DNA from: DASSLY01 sp035689185
Lineage (GTDB): Bacteria; Actinomycetota; Actinomycetes; Actinomycetales; Dermatophilaceae
DNA: 64,000 nt
Assembly (NCBI GenBank): GCA_035689185.1
Contig: DASSLY010000032.1
Location: 10,772-74,771, forward strand
Direction of reading: 5' to 3'
Of the stretch, positions 36,742 through 45,249 are shown one piece after another. The notes under the pieces are model-generated. The model ran no database searches and was not told the DNA's origin. It was given only the letters and a program-made list of their open reading frames with translations. The position numbers were made by a program, and so were the translations under genes. The stretch's first letter is position 1. Every line of letters starts with the position of its first letter.

Positions 36742-37799
36742 CGACCAACCCGTTCGATGCCGACCGACCGCCGGAGGTTCCCCGCTCCGGACGGCGTCAG
36801 GGCAACCGCGGCGGGAGGCGCCGCGGCGAGGCGGTGCTGGTCCCCGACGCCGAGTTCCAGAGCTACTACGGCCGCCAGGTGGTCAAACCGGCGCCGTGGA
36901 CGCACGACGTCCCCGCCTACATCTTCCTCGGCGGCCTGGCCGCAGGCTCCGGACTGATCGGCGCGGGCGGCGCCGCGGCCCGCTACCCGGCCCTGCGCCG
37001 GATCGGCCGGGCCGGCGCGCTGCTCAGCGTGGCTGTGGGCGGTGCGGCGCTGGCCAGGGACCTGGGCCGGCCGAAACGCGCGCTGAACATGATGCGCACC
37101 GTCAAGCTGACCTCGCCCATGTCGGTGGGGTCGTGGATCCTCACCTTCTTCGGCGGGTTCGCCGGGCTGGCCGCCGTGACGGAACTGGGCCGGATGCTGC
37201 CGGAGCAGGACTCGGGCCTGGCCAAGGTGCTCCGGGTGGCCGACTCGCCCGCCAGCATCGGCTCGGCGCTGTTCGCCCCGCCGCTCGCGGCATACACGGC
37301 GGTGCTTCTCGCCGACACTGCGGCCCCCACCTGGCACGAGTCCTACCGCCAGCTCCCGTTCATCTTCGTCTCCTCCGCCAACGCGGCCGCCGCCGGGTTG
37401 GCCCTGGTCGCGGCGCCGCCCGCGGAGAACGGACCCGCGCGCAAGCTGGCCGTGGTCGCTTCCGCGATCGAGCTGACCGCCTTCGAGCAGATGGAGCACT
37501 CCCTGGGCGAGCTGCTGTCCGAGCCCCTGCGCCAAGGGCACGCCGGCCGGTGGCTCAGGGCGAGCAAGGTGCTGACGCTCGGCGGAGCACTGGGGGCGGC
37601 CCTGCTGGGTCGCCACCGCGTTCCTGCCGCGGTGAGCGGCGCGGCCCTGCTCGCCGGCTCGGTCTGCGTGCGCTTCGGCATCTTCGAGGCCGGCCTTGCC
37701 TCCAGCAGGGACCCGAAATACACCGTGCAACCGCAGAAAGAGCGTCTCGAGCAGCGCCGCAGCCAGGACGCGCTCGAGCACGCGCCCGCCGGCCCGTAG
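36738..37799 (+). CDS. NrfD/PsrC-type membrane subunit of formate dehydrogenase
   Basis: 353-aa membrane protein with about eight helices (PAYIFLGGLAAGSGLIGAGG, PMSVGSWILTFFGGFAGLAAV, AYTAVLLADTAAPTW, LPFIFVSSANAAAAGLALV, SGAALLAGSVCVRFGIFEAG). NrfD-family subunits exchange electrons with quinone. There are few obvious haem-ligating His residues, unlike cytochrome-b FdnI. Overlaps fdhB by 4 nt. It makes the complex a membrane-bound FdhA-FdhB-NrfD enzyme, reached from the cytoplasm if FdhA is not exported. Confidence 0.85.
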   Translation: MTTNPFDADRPPEVPRSGRRQGNRGGRRRGEAVLVPDAEFQSYYGRQVVKPAPWTHDVPAYIFLGGLAAGSGLIGAGGAAARYPALRRIGRAGALLSVAVGGAALARDLGRPKRALNMMRTVKLTSPMSVGSWILTFFGGFAGLAAVTELGRMLPEQDSGLAKVLRVADSPASIGSALFAPPLAAYTAVLLADTAAPTWHESYRQLPFIFVSSANAAAAGLALVAAPPAENGPARKLAVVASAIELTAFEQMEHSLGELLSEPLRQGHAGRWLRASKVLTLGGALGAALLGRHRVPAAVSGAALLAGSVCVRFGIFEAGLASSRDPKYTVQPQKERLEQRRSQDALEHAPAGP

Positions 37800-37823
37800 T
37801 CAACCGGACCCGACCAGGAGGTT

Positions 37824-39131
37824 GTGTTGAGCCAAAGCCGAGGTGCGACAGCAGAGTCCGCAACCCCCGCCAGCGCCAGCGGCACGCCCAACCGGTGGCT
37901 GCTGCTCATCGCCGCCGTGCTCGTCCAGCTGGGCATCGGCGCGGTCTACGCGTGGAGCGTCTTCGCGAAGGCGCTTCAGAGCGAGCAGGCATTCGGCTGG
38001 TCCAAGGCGCAGTCGGCGGTGCCGTTCGAGGTCGCGATCGGGATGATCTTCGTCGGCACCTACGTCGGCGGCCGGATCCAGGACCGCCGCGGGCCGCGCA
38101 TCGTGGCCCTGGTCGGCGGCGTCATCTACGCCGTGGGCGTCATCGTCGCGTCCTTCGCCGGCGACGCGGACAAGCTGTGGCTGCTGATCCTGGGCTACGG
38201 CGTGCTGGGCGGGTTCGGGCTCGGGATGGTCTACATCGTGCCGATCGCCATGCTGCAGAAGTGGTTCCCGGACAAGCCCGGGCTCATCACCGGCATCGCC
38301 GTGGCAGGGTTCGGCTTCGGCGCCGTCATCACCGCGCCCGTGGGCCAGCGCCTCATCGACGCCAACCCCGCCGTTCCGACCAGGGCCTTCCTGCCGCTGG
38401 GAGTCGGCTACCTCCTCGCCATCTTCGTCGGCGCGAGCTTCTTCCGGAACCCACCGGCCGGCTACACCGTCGGGGGCCCCACCGACAGCCGGTCCCCGGC
38501 CGCGCGGCAGAAGGCACCCGCCCCGGCAGCGACGGCCGACTTCACCCAGCAGGAGGCGCTGCGGACCCCGCAGTGGTACCTGCTGACCGCCATCCTCGCT
38601 CTCAGCGTCACCGCGGGCATCTCCTTGATCGCGGTCGCGGCGGGCAGCGCGACGGACATCGCGGGCTACTCCACCGCGGGCGCAGCGGGCCTGGTGGGCC
38701 TGCTCGGCCTGTTCAACGGCGCCGGCCGCGTCCTGTGGGGGTGGCTGTCGGACAGGATCGGCAAGATGCCGGCCTTCATGGGCATCCTCGGCATCCAAGG
38801 CGCATGCCTGATCCTGATCCCGCACGCGTCCTCCGCAGCCATGTTCGCCGTCCTCGCCGCCCTCGTCTACACCTGCTACGGGGGAGCGTTCGGCACCATG
38901 CCCTCGACGGCAGGCAAGTTCTTCGGGGTGAAGAACGCTGGGGCGATCTACGGCCTGATGCTGGTCGCGTGGAGCCTGGGCGGGGTCGTCGGGCCGCTGC
39001 TGATCGCGTTCCTCATCGGGCAGGACAAGGCCTACACGCTGGGCTTCACCGCCGTCGGCCTCATCGCGCTGGCCGGCCTCACCATCCCGATGTTCACCAA
39101 GAAGCCGTCGCGGGCGCCGGGGCGGGCATAG
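37824..39131 (+). CDS. OFA-family MFS transporter (oxalate/formate antiporter-like)
   Basis: 435-aa major facilitator with 12 predicted helices. OFA features: NRWLLLIAAVLVQLGIGAVYAWSVF at the start, GGRIQDRRGPR between helices 2 and 3, GFGLGMVYIVPIAMLQKWFPDKPG, and WGWLSDRIGK in the second half. Placement after the formate dehydrogenase suggests formate (or formate/oxalate) transport. Start GTG 37824 or TTG 37827; CAGGAG just upstream fits the TTG better by spacing. Confidence 0.85.
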   Translation: MLSQSRGATAESATPASASGTPNRWLLLIAAVLVQLGIGAVYAWSVFAKALQSEQAFGWSKAQSAVPFEVAIGMIFVGTYVGGRIQDRRGPRIVALVGGVIYAVGVIVASFAGDADKLWLLILGYGVLGGFGLGMVYIVPIAMLQKWFPDKPGLITGIAVAGFGFGAVITAPVGQRLIDANPAVPTRAFLPLGVGYLLAIFVGASFFRNPPAGYTVGGPTDSRSPAARQKAPAPAATADFTQQEALRTPQWYLLTAILALSVTAGISLIAVAAGSATDIAGYSTAGAAGLVGLLGLFNGAGRVLWGWLSDRIGKMPAFMGILGIQGACLILIPHASSAAMFAVLAALVYTCYGGAFGTMPSTAGKFFGVKNAGAIYGLMLVAWSLGGVVGPLLIAFLIGQDKAYTLGFTAVGLIALAGLTIPMFTKKPSRAPGRA

Positions 39132-39146
39132 CCCGCCGGCCGGGGC

Positions 39147-40142
39147 TCACCGCACCTCCAGCACGTGGTCCCGGGCGGGAACGAACTCGCCGATGACCGG
39201 GGCGCCGGGGATCACGCCGGCCAGCAGCAGGCCGCCGCTGGTCTGCGCATCGGCCAGCAGGACCAGTTCGTCCTGCGCCACGGCCGTGTCCAGGTGAGGT
39301 CGCACCCATTCCAGGTTCCGCATGCTGCCGCCGGGCACGAAGCCCTCCCGGAGGGAGGAACGCGCACCCTCCAGGTAGGGCACCGCGGCGGAGTCGATGA
39401 CCGCCGTCACCCCGGAGGCACGGGCCATCTTGAACAGGTGACCGAGCAGGCCGAACCCGGTCACGTCCGTCGCCGCCGTGATGCCGGCCCCGACTGCGGC
39501 CAGGCAGGCCTGCTCGTTGAGGGTGGCCATGCTGGCGACGGCGTGCGCGAAGACCTCCCCGGTCGCCTTGTGCCGGTTGTTCAGGACACCGACACCCAGC
39601 GGCTTGGTGAGGCTGATGGGCTGGCCGGCTCGGGCTGCGTCGTTGCACATCAGCCGGTTTGGGTCGGCGATCCCGGTGACCGCCATGCCGTACTTCGGCT
39701 CGGGGTCGTCGATGCTGTGCCCACCGCCGACCGGGCAGGCCGCCTCCCGGGCAATCGCGAGCCCACCGCGCAGCACCTCTTGGGCCAGCTCCAGCGGCAG
39801 GACCCCGCGCGGCCAGCCCAGCAGGTTGACCGCGACCACCGGCCGGCCGCCCATGGCGTAGATGTCGGACAGGGCGTTGGCCGCCGCGATCCGGCCCCAG
39901 TCGAACGGGTCGTCGACGACGGGGGTGAAGAAATCGGCCGTGGCCAGCACGGCCATCCCGTCCTGCACCCGCACCGCGGCGGCGTCGTCCCCGTCGTCCA
40001 AGCCGACCAGGAGCGCGGGGGAGGTCAGGCCGGTGAGGCCGCGCACCATGTCTTCCAGCTCTCCCGGGGGGATCTTGCACGCGCACCCGCCGCCGTGCGC
40101 GAACTGGGTGAGCCGGTGCCCGGTGGCCGTCGTCGTCGTCAC
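39147..40142 (-). CDS. selD: Selenophosphate synthase
   Basis: 331-aa enzyme making selenophosphate, the selenium donor for Sec-tRNA. The catalytic loop HGGGCACKIPPGELEDMV carries Cys20 and Lys23, equivalent to Cys17/Lys20 of the E. coli enzyme, so this copy uses Cys rather than Sec. ADFFTPVVDDPFDWGRIAAANALSDIYAMGG gives the ATP-site Asp residues, and VGGGHSIDDPEPKYGM and TDVTGFGLLGHL complete the family. GTG start at 40142. It faces the tRNA-Sec and selA genes. Confidence 0.94.
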   Translation of the reverse strand: MTTTTATGHRLTQFAHGGGCACKIPPGELEDMVRGLTGLTSPALLVGLDDGDDAAAVRVQDGMAVLATADFFTPVVDDPFDWGRIAAANALSDIYAMGGRPVVAVNLLGWPRGVLPLELAQEVLRGGLAIAREAACPVGGGHSIDDPEPKYGMAVTGIADPNRLMCNDAARAGQPISLTKPLGVGVLNNRHKATGEVFAHAVASMATLNEQACLAAVGAGITAATDVTGFGLLGHLFKMARASGVTAVIDSAAVPYLEGARSSLREGFVPGGSMRNLEWVRPHLDTAVAQDELVLLADAQTSGGLLLAGVIPGAPVIGEFVPARDHVLEVR

Positions 40143-40211
40143 GTCAGGCAATGTATGCCGGGCGGGGAGATCGCCGGCACGCGGCCGGTCGGTCTCGGTT
40201 ACCGTAGCGCC

Positions 40212-40307
40212 GGAGGTGTCTGGGCTCCTGGTGGTCCCCCCGGCCTTCAAAGCCGGTGAGGCCGAGCATCTCGGCCTGGCGGGTTCGATTCCCGTCCACC
40301 TCCGCCA
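40212..40307 (+). tRNA. selC: tRNA-Sec (UCA anticodon)
   Basis: 96-nt tRNA. Acceptor GGAGGTG pairs with CACCTCC, discriminator G and encoded CCA. Anticodon stem CCGGC/GCCGG holds loop CTTCAAA with anticodon TCA. A long extra arm (GAGGCCGAG/CTCGGCCT) and the T-loop TTCGATT are present. Base 8 (T) does not pair with its expected partner (C), while the T-stem can be extended to six pairs, so the 13-bp acceptor/T stack may be split 7/6 rather than the usual bacterial 8/5. Lies between selD and selA. Confidence 0.95.
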
Positions 40308-40335
40308 CCGCGCCACGTTGGGAGGGGAGCCGCCG

Positions 40336-41628
40336 ATGCCCGACTCCGACCACCGCCGGCGCATCCCCCGCACCGACGCCCTGCTGCGGTTGCCGGAGCT
40401 GGTGGCCGCCGCCGAGCGCCACGGCGACGTCGCCGTCCGGGCCGCCGTGCGGCAGGCCCAGGCTCGGGCGCGGAGCGGGGAGATCGAGCCGGAGCGGGTG
40501 GTGGAGGTCGCGCGGGCGGCGCTTCCCCGCCGGCCCACCAGCCTTCGCCCGCTGATCAACGCGACCGGCGTCGTGGTCCACACCAACCTCGGCCGGGCCC
40601 CACTGTCCGGGGCTGCGGTGCAGGCGATGACCCTCGCCGCGGGGTACGTCGACGTCGAGTACGACGTCCACAGCGGTGTCCGCGCCCAGCGCGGGCGCGG
40701 CGCGCTGGCGGCCCTGCGCGACGCCGTGCCCGTTGCCGAGGCGGCCATGGTCGTCAACAACGGCGCGGCCGCGCTGGTTCTGGCCACTACGACCCTGGCC
40801 GCCGGACGCGAGGTGCTCATCAGCAGGGGCGAGATGGTCGAGATCGGCGACGGCTTCCGGCTCCCCGACCTGATCGCCTCGACCGGCGCCCGGCTGCGCG
40901 AGGTGGGCACGACCAACCGCACCAGGCTTCAGGACTACGCGCAGGCCACCGGGCCGGCCACCGGGTGCATCGTCAAGGTCCACCCGAGCAACTTCCGCAT
41001 CGACGGCTTCACCTCCGCCGTCGGGTTGGCGCAGCTGCGGACCCTCGGACCACCGGTGGTGATGGACATCGGCAGCGGCCTGCTGCGCCCCGACCCGCTG
41101 CTTGCGGACGAGCCCGACGCGACCACGGCGCTGGAGTCGGGAGCCACGGTCGTCACCGCGAGCGGCGACAAGTTGCTCGGCGGCCCCCAGGCCGGGATCG
41201 TGCTCGGCGACGCACGGGTCGTCGAGGCGATGCGCCGGCACCCGCTGGCCCGGGCGTTGCGGGTGGACAAGCTCACGCTCGCGGCGCTGGAGGCGACGGT
41301 GCGGGGCCCGCGTGCTCCGGTCACCGCATACCTGCATGTCGACGCGGTGGAGGTGCGCCGGCGCACCGGACGGCTCGCCGAGGCGGTCGGCGCCGGCGTG
41401 GTCGACGCCGACGGCGCCGTCGGAGGTGGCGGCGCACCCGGCCTGGCCCTTCCCGGCTGCGCGCTGGAGCTGCCCGACTGGTGCGCCGAGCCATTGCGGC
41501 GCGGCGACCCCACCGTGGTGGCCAGGGTCGAGCGCGGCCGCTGCCTGGTGGACCTGCGCTGCGTCCCCCCGCAGTCCGACGCCGACGTCGAACGCGCGGT
41601 CCTGGCCGCGCTCGCCACCAGGGGCTGA
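40336..41628 (+). CDS. selA: L-seryl-tRNA(Sec) selenium transferase
   Basis: 430-aa PLP enzyme converting Ser-tRNA(Sec) to Sec-tRNA(Sec). It shows RPLINATGVVVHTNLGRAPL, AAMVVNNGAAALVLATTTLA, REVLISRGEMVEIGDGFRLPD and TASGDKLLGGPQAGI, with Schiff-base Lys279. Start ATG at 40336 after GGGAGGGGAG. Follows the tRNA-Sec gene by 28 nt and precedes selB by 6 nt, so all three are probably co-expressed. Confidence 0.95.
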   Translation: MPDSDHRRRIPRTDALLRLPELVAAAERHGDVAVRAAVRQAQARARSGEIEPERVVEVARAALPRRPTSLRPLINATGVVVHTNLGRAPLSGAAVQAMTLAAGYVDVEYDVHSGVRAQRGRGALAALRDAVPVAEAAMVVNNGAAALVLATTTLAAGREVLISRGEMVEIGDGFRLPDLIASTGARLREVGTTNRTRLQDYAQATGPATGCIVKVHPSNFRIDGFTSAVGLAQLRTLGPPVVMDIGSGLLRPDPLLADEPDATTALESGATVVTASGDKLLGGPQAGIVLGDARVVEAMRRHPLARALRVDKLTLAALEATVRGPRAPVTAYLHVDAVEVRRRTGRLAEAVGAGVVDADGAVGGGGAPGLALPGCALELPDWCAEPLRRGDPTVVARVERGRCLVDLRCVPPQSDADVERAVLAALATRG

Positions 41629-41634
41629 CCGCGA

Positions 41635-43410
41635 GTGCACGTCCTTTCCACCGCGGGACATGTCGACCACGGCAAGTCCGCCCTGGTGCGCGCGCTGACC
41701 GGGATGGAGCCGGACCGGTGGGAGGAGGAGCGCCGGCGAGGGCTGACCATCGACCTCGGCTACGCGTGGACGACCCTGCCCACGGGCGAGCAGGTCGCAT
41801 TCGTCGACGTGCCGGGACATCAGCGCTTCATCGGCAACATGCTCGCCGGTCTGGGGCCGGCGCCCGCGGTCGTCCTGGTCGTGGCCGCGGACGAGGGCTG
41901 GCGCCAGCAGTCAGAGGAGCACCTGGCAGCGGTGGACGGGCTCGGCCTGCGGCACGGGCTGCTGGTGGTGACCCGCAGCGACCTCGCCGATCCCGCGGCC
42001 GCGCTGGCGGCGGCCCGTGAGCGGCTCGCCTCGTCCAGCCTCGCGGGCTGTGAGGCGGTGGCCGTCTCGGCCCGGACCGGCGAGGGTATGCCGCAGCTGC
42101 GGGCTGCGCTGTCACGCCTGGTGGCTGGGCTGCCGGAGCCGGTCACCGACGGGCGGGTGCGACTGTGGATCGACCGCGCGTTCACGATCAGGGGAAGTGG
42201 CACCGTCGTGACGGGGACGATAGGTGAGGGCACCCTGTCCGTAGGCGACGAGCTCGAGGTCCGCGGACGGCTGGTCCGGGTGCGCGGGCTCCAGTCTCTG
42301 GAGCGCCCCGCCGAGTCGGTGGCGGCCGTCGCCCGGGTGGCCGTCAACGTGCGCGGTGTCAGCCTCGACGAGCTCTCCCGCGGTGACGCGCTGCTCACGC
42401 CGGGCGCCTGGTCGCGGTCCTCGATCCTGGACGTGCGGCTCGGTGCCGATCCCGCCGGCCTGCCGGCAGAGGGCACCTTCCACCTCGGAACGACGGCGGT
42501 CAAGGCCCGGCTGCGCCCGCTTGCCGGTGACGCCGCGAGACTCACCCTGGGCGCGCCGTTGCCGCTGCGCGCCGGCGACCGCGCCATCCTGCGCTTCCCG
42601 GGGGCACAGCGGCGCGTAGCGGGGGCCCTCGTCCTCGACGCGGACCCCCCGGCGCTGCGCCGCCGCGGCGCCGGCCGGCGCCGCGGGGCCGATCTCGCCC
42701 GTGCTACGGGCGCCTTGGACCTGGAGGCCGAGGTGGGGCGGCGCGGCGCGATGAGGGCCGAGCAGGCCGAGGCCTTGGGCCTGACGGTGAGCGAGGCCGA
42801 CGTCGCACGCGCGCCGGCCATCACCCGGCACGGCGGGTGGCTGGTCGCAACGTCGGCCTGGCGCGCCTGGGCCGCAGCCTTGGCGACGGCAGTGCGCACG
42901 CGGGCCGAGGCCGACCCGCTGGACCCTGCGCTCACGCTGGAGGCCGCCAGGACCGCGGCCGGCATCCCGGACCGCGCGCTGCTGCTGGAGGTCGCAGCCG
43001 ACCTGGGCCTGCAGGTCGAGGGTGGGCGGGTGAGGGCACCAGGGGTCACGCCGGTGCTGGGCGCTGCCGCCGAGCAGGGGCTGGCGGCCCTCTGCGCCCG
43101 GCTCGGGACCCACCCGTTCGCGGCACCGGAGCGGCCCGACCTCGACGCCGCCGGACTCGGTCCCCGGGAGCTGGCTGCGGCGGTCCGGACCGGACGGCTC
43201 ATCCGGCTGGCCGACGACGTGGTGCTGCTGCCCTCCGGGCCGGCGCAGGCGATGCGGGTGTTGCAGGCGCTCCCGCAGCCCTTCACCACCAGCCAGGCGC
43301 GGCAGGCCCTGGAAACGACCCGGCGGGTGGTCATCCCGTTGCTGGAGCACCTCGACGGCCGGGGCTGGACCCAGCGCATCGACGGTTCGCACCGGCGGGT
43401 CCGCCGGTAG
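41635..43410 (+). CDS. selB: Selenocysteine-specific elongation factor
   Basis: 591-aa translation factor that carries Sec-tRNA to UGA via the SECIS. G-domain motifs: STAGHVDHGKSALVRALTG (G1), RRGLTIDLGYAW (G2), DVPGHQRFIGNM (G3), VVTRSD (variant of NKxD, G4). EF-Tu-like beta barrels follow (FTIRGSGTVVTGTIGEGTLSVGD), then C-terminal winged helices (about residues 390-591) that bind the SECIS. GTG start 6 nt after selA. Confidence 0.93.
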   Translation: MHVLSTAGHVDHGKSALVRALTGMEPDRWEEERRRGLTIDLGYAWTTLPTGEQVAFVDVPGHQRFIGNMLAGLGPAPAVVLVVAADEGWRQQSEEHLAAVDGLGLRHGLLVVTRSDLADPAAALAAARERLASSSLAGCEAVAVSARTGEGMPQLRAALSRLVAGLPEPVTDGRVRLWIDRAFTIRGSGTVVTGTIGEGTLSVGDELEVRGRLVRVRGLQSLERPAESVAAVARVAVNVRGVSLDELSRGDALLTPGAWSRSSILDVRLGADPAGLPAEGTFHLGTTAVKARLRPLAGDAARLTLGAPLPLRAGDRAILRFPGAQRRVAGALVLDADPPALRRRGAGRRRGADLARATGALDLEAEVGRRGAMRAEQAEALGLTVSEADVARAPAITRHGGWLVATSAWRAWAAALATAVRTRAEADPLDPALTLEAARTAAGIPDRALLLEVAADLGLQVEGGRVRAPGVTPVLGAAAEQGLAALCARLGTHPFAAPERPDLDAAGLGPRELAAAVRTGRLIRLADDVVLLPSGPAQAMRVLQALPQPFTTSQARQALETTRRVVIPLLEHLDGRGWTQRIDGSHRRVRR

Positions 43411-43445
43411 CAGCGCCGGGCCGGGGGCGCCTGCTCGGGCGACCG

Positions 43446-45158
43446 TCAGACGGCGACGAACGACGGGTAGGTGGGGCGCCACATCGTCTCGTACACCTGC
43501 TGCACCGGGTCGTGGACGTCCGCCCCGGCGACCCCGTCGGCCGCGGCCGCCGCCGCGACGGCGATGGCGACCGTCGCGGACACGGCCCGCAGGTTGTTCA
43601 CCGGGGGGAGCAGCGCGGCCCCGAGCCGCCCGGCGTTCGACACGGCGGCGATCGCGTCCGCCGCCGCGGCCAACATCCCCGCGGTGACCCGGGACGCGCG
43701 GCTGACGGCCACCCCCAGGCCGAGGCCGGGGAAGACCAGCGCGTTGTTGGACTGGGCGATCTGGTAGGTCACCCCGGCGTGCTGGAACGGGGGGAACGGG
43801 CTGCCCGTGGCGACCAGCGCGCGCCCGTCGGTCCACGTGATGAGGTCGTGCGGGTCGGCCTCGCACCGCGAGGTCGGGTTCGACAGCGGCAGGATCACCG
43901 GCCGCTCCACCGCGGCAGCCATGTCCCGGACGATGGCCTCGGTGAACGCCCCCGCCTGGGTCGAGGTGCCGATCAGGACGCTCGGGTGGACGTGGGCCAC
44001 GACGTCGGCGAGCCCGATCCGGCCGGTGCCAGGGTCCGCCCAGCCGGCGACCGACTCGTGCGGCCGCGCGTACGGCTCTTGAAAGTCACGAAGGCCCTTG
44101 GTGTTGCTGGTGATCAGCCCGTCCCGGTCCAGCGCGTAGAAGCGGCCGAGGGCCTCTGGAACGGTCAGTCCCTCGGCGACCATGACGTCGCGCATCATGT
44201 CCGCGATCCCCAGCCCGGCGGTTCCGGCGCCGTGGATGACCACCGTCTGGTCGCGCATCCGGGCACCGGTGACACGCAGCGCGGCCAACGTCGCCGCCAG
44301 GACGACCGCGGCCGTGCCCTGCATGTCGTCGTTGAACGTGCAGCAGGAGTCGGCGTACCGGTTCAGGACCCGGCGGGCGTTGTCGACCCCCAGGTCCTCC
44401 CAGTGCAGCAGGGCGTGCGGGAAAAGTTCCGTCGCCGCCGTCACGTAGGCGTCCACCAGCTCGTCATACCGGGGCCCGCGGACCCGCGCGTGGCGGTAGC
44501 CGAGGTACATCTCGTCGTTGAGCAGTCCTAGGTTGTCCGTGCCGGTGTCCAGCACGACCGGGATGACCCGGCGCGGGTGGATGCCTGCGGCCGCGGTGTA
44601 GACCGCCAGCTTGCCGATCGAGATCTCGATGCCGCCGATCCCCCAGTCGCCGATGCCCAGGATGCCTTCGGAGTCGGTGGCGACCAGCAGGTCGACGTCG
44701 TCGCCGCCCAGGCCGAAGTTGGACAGCGCCGTCCTCGCGTCCTCGGGATGCTCGATCGACAGGTACACCCCGCGGGGCCGGCGGTATTCGTGGCTGAACC
44801 GTTCGATGGCCAGCCCGACGGTGGGGGTGTAGACGACCGGCAGCATCTGCTCGATGTGATCACTGAGCAGCCGGTAGAACAGGACCTCGTTGCGGTCCCG
44901 GAGGTTCTGCAGGTAGACGTTCTTGGCCAGGTCGTCCGGCTGGCGCAGGTACTGGGCATAGACCCGGCGCACCTGGCCGTCGAGGGTGGACACCCCCGTC
45001 GGCAGCAGCCCGGTCAGACCCAGCTGCTGCCGTTCCTCGGGGGTGAACGCGGTGCCCCGGTTCAGCATCGGCGTCGCCAGCACCTGGCTGCCCCGGGCGC
45101 GGACGTGGGCCACCGGTCCGTCCGGGGTCCAGACCAGGTCGTAGGGCCGGTTGGTCAT
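43446..45158 (-). CDS. maeA: NAD-dependent malic enzyme
   Basis: 570-aa enzyme decarboxylating malate to pyruvate. Strong colinearity with E. coli MaeA: NKGTAF-like RGTAFTPEERQQLGLTGLLP, FYRLLSDHIEQMLPVVYTPTVG, GILGIGDWGIGGIEISIGKL, LLHWEDLGVDNARRVLNRY, CTFNDDMQGTAAVVLAATLAA, GAGTAGLGIADM and PLSNPTSRCEADP. ATG at 45158 gives the best N-terminus; a GTG at 45200 would add 14 residues. Transcribed toward selB, ending 35 nt from its stop. Confidence 0.92.
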   Translation of the reverse strand: MTNRPYDLVWTPDGPVAHVRARGSQVLATPMLNRGTAFTPEERQQLGLTGLLPTGVSTLDGQVRRVYAQYLRQPDDLAKNVYLQNLRDRNEVLFYRLLSDHIEQMLPVVYTPTVGLAIERFSHEYRRPRGVYLSIEHPEDARTALSNFGLGGDDVDLLVATDSEGILGIGDWGIGGIEISIGKLAVYTAAAGIHPRRVIPVVLDTGTDNLGLLNDEMYLGYRHARVRGPRYDELVDAYVTAATELFPHALLHWEDLGVDNARRVLNRYADSCCTFNDDMQGTAAVVLAATLAALRVTGARMRDQTVVIHGAGTAGLGIADMMRDVMVAEGLTVPEALGRFYALDRDGLITSNTKGLRDFQEPYARPHESVAGWADPGTGRIGLADVVAHVHPSVLIGTSTQAGAFTEAIVRDMAAAVERPVILPLSNPTSRCEADPHDLITWTDGRALVATGSPFPPFQHAGVTYQIAQSNNALVFPGLGLGVAVSRASRVTAGMLAAAADAIAAVSNAGRLGAALLPPVNNLRAVSATVAIAVAAAAAADGVAGADVHDPVQQVYETMWRPTYPSFVAV

Positions 45159-45249
45159 GGCTGGCCACCAGTGCCGGGACAGGTGCGTCGCATGAGCCAC
45201 ACGATCCCACCGCGGCGCGGTTCGCGCCCGGGAAGGACCTCGGCCGGAC

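Noticed and set aside
36344..39196. Very long plus-strand open frame over the formate dehydrogenase operon
   Set aside because: Arg/Pro/Gly-rich frame-shifted shadow of fdhB, the NrfD gene and the transporter.
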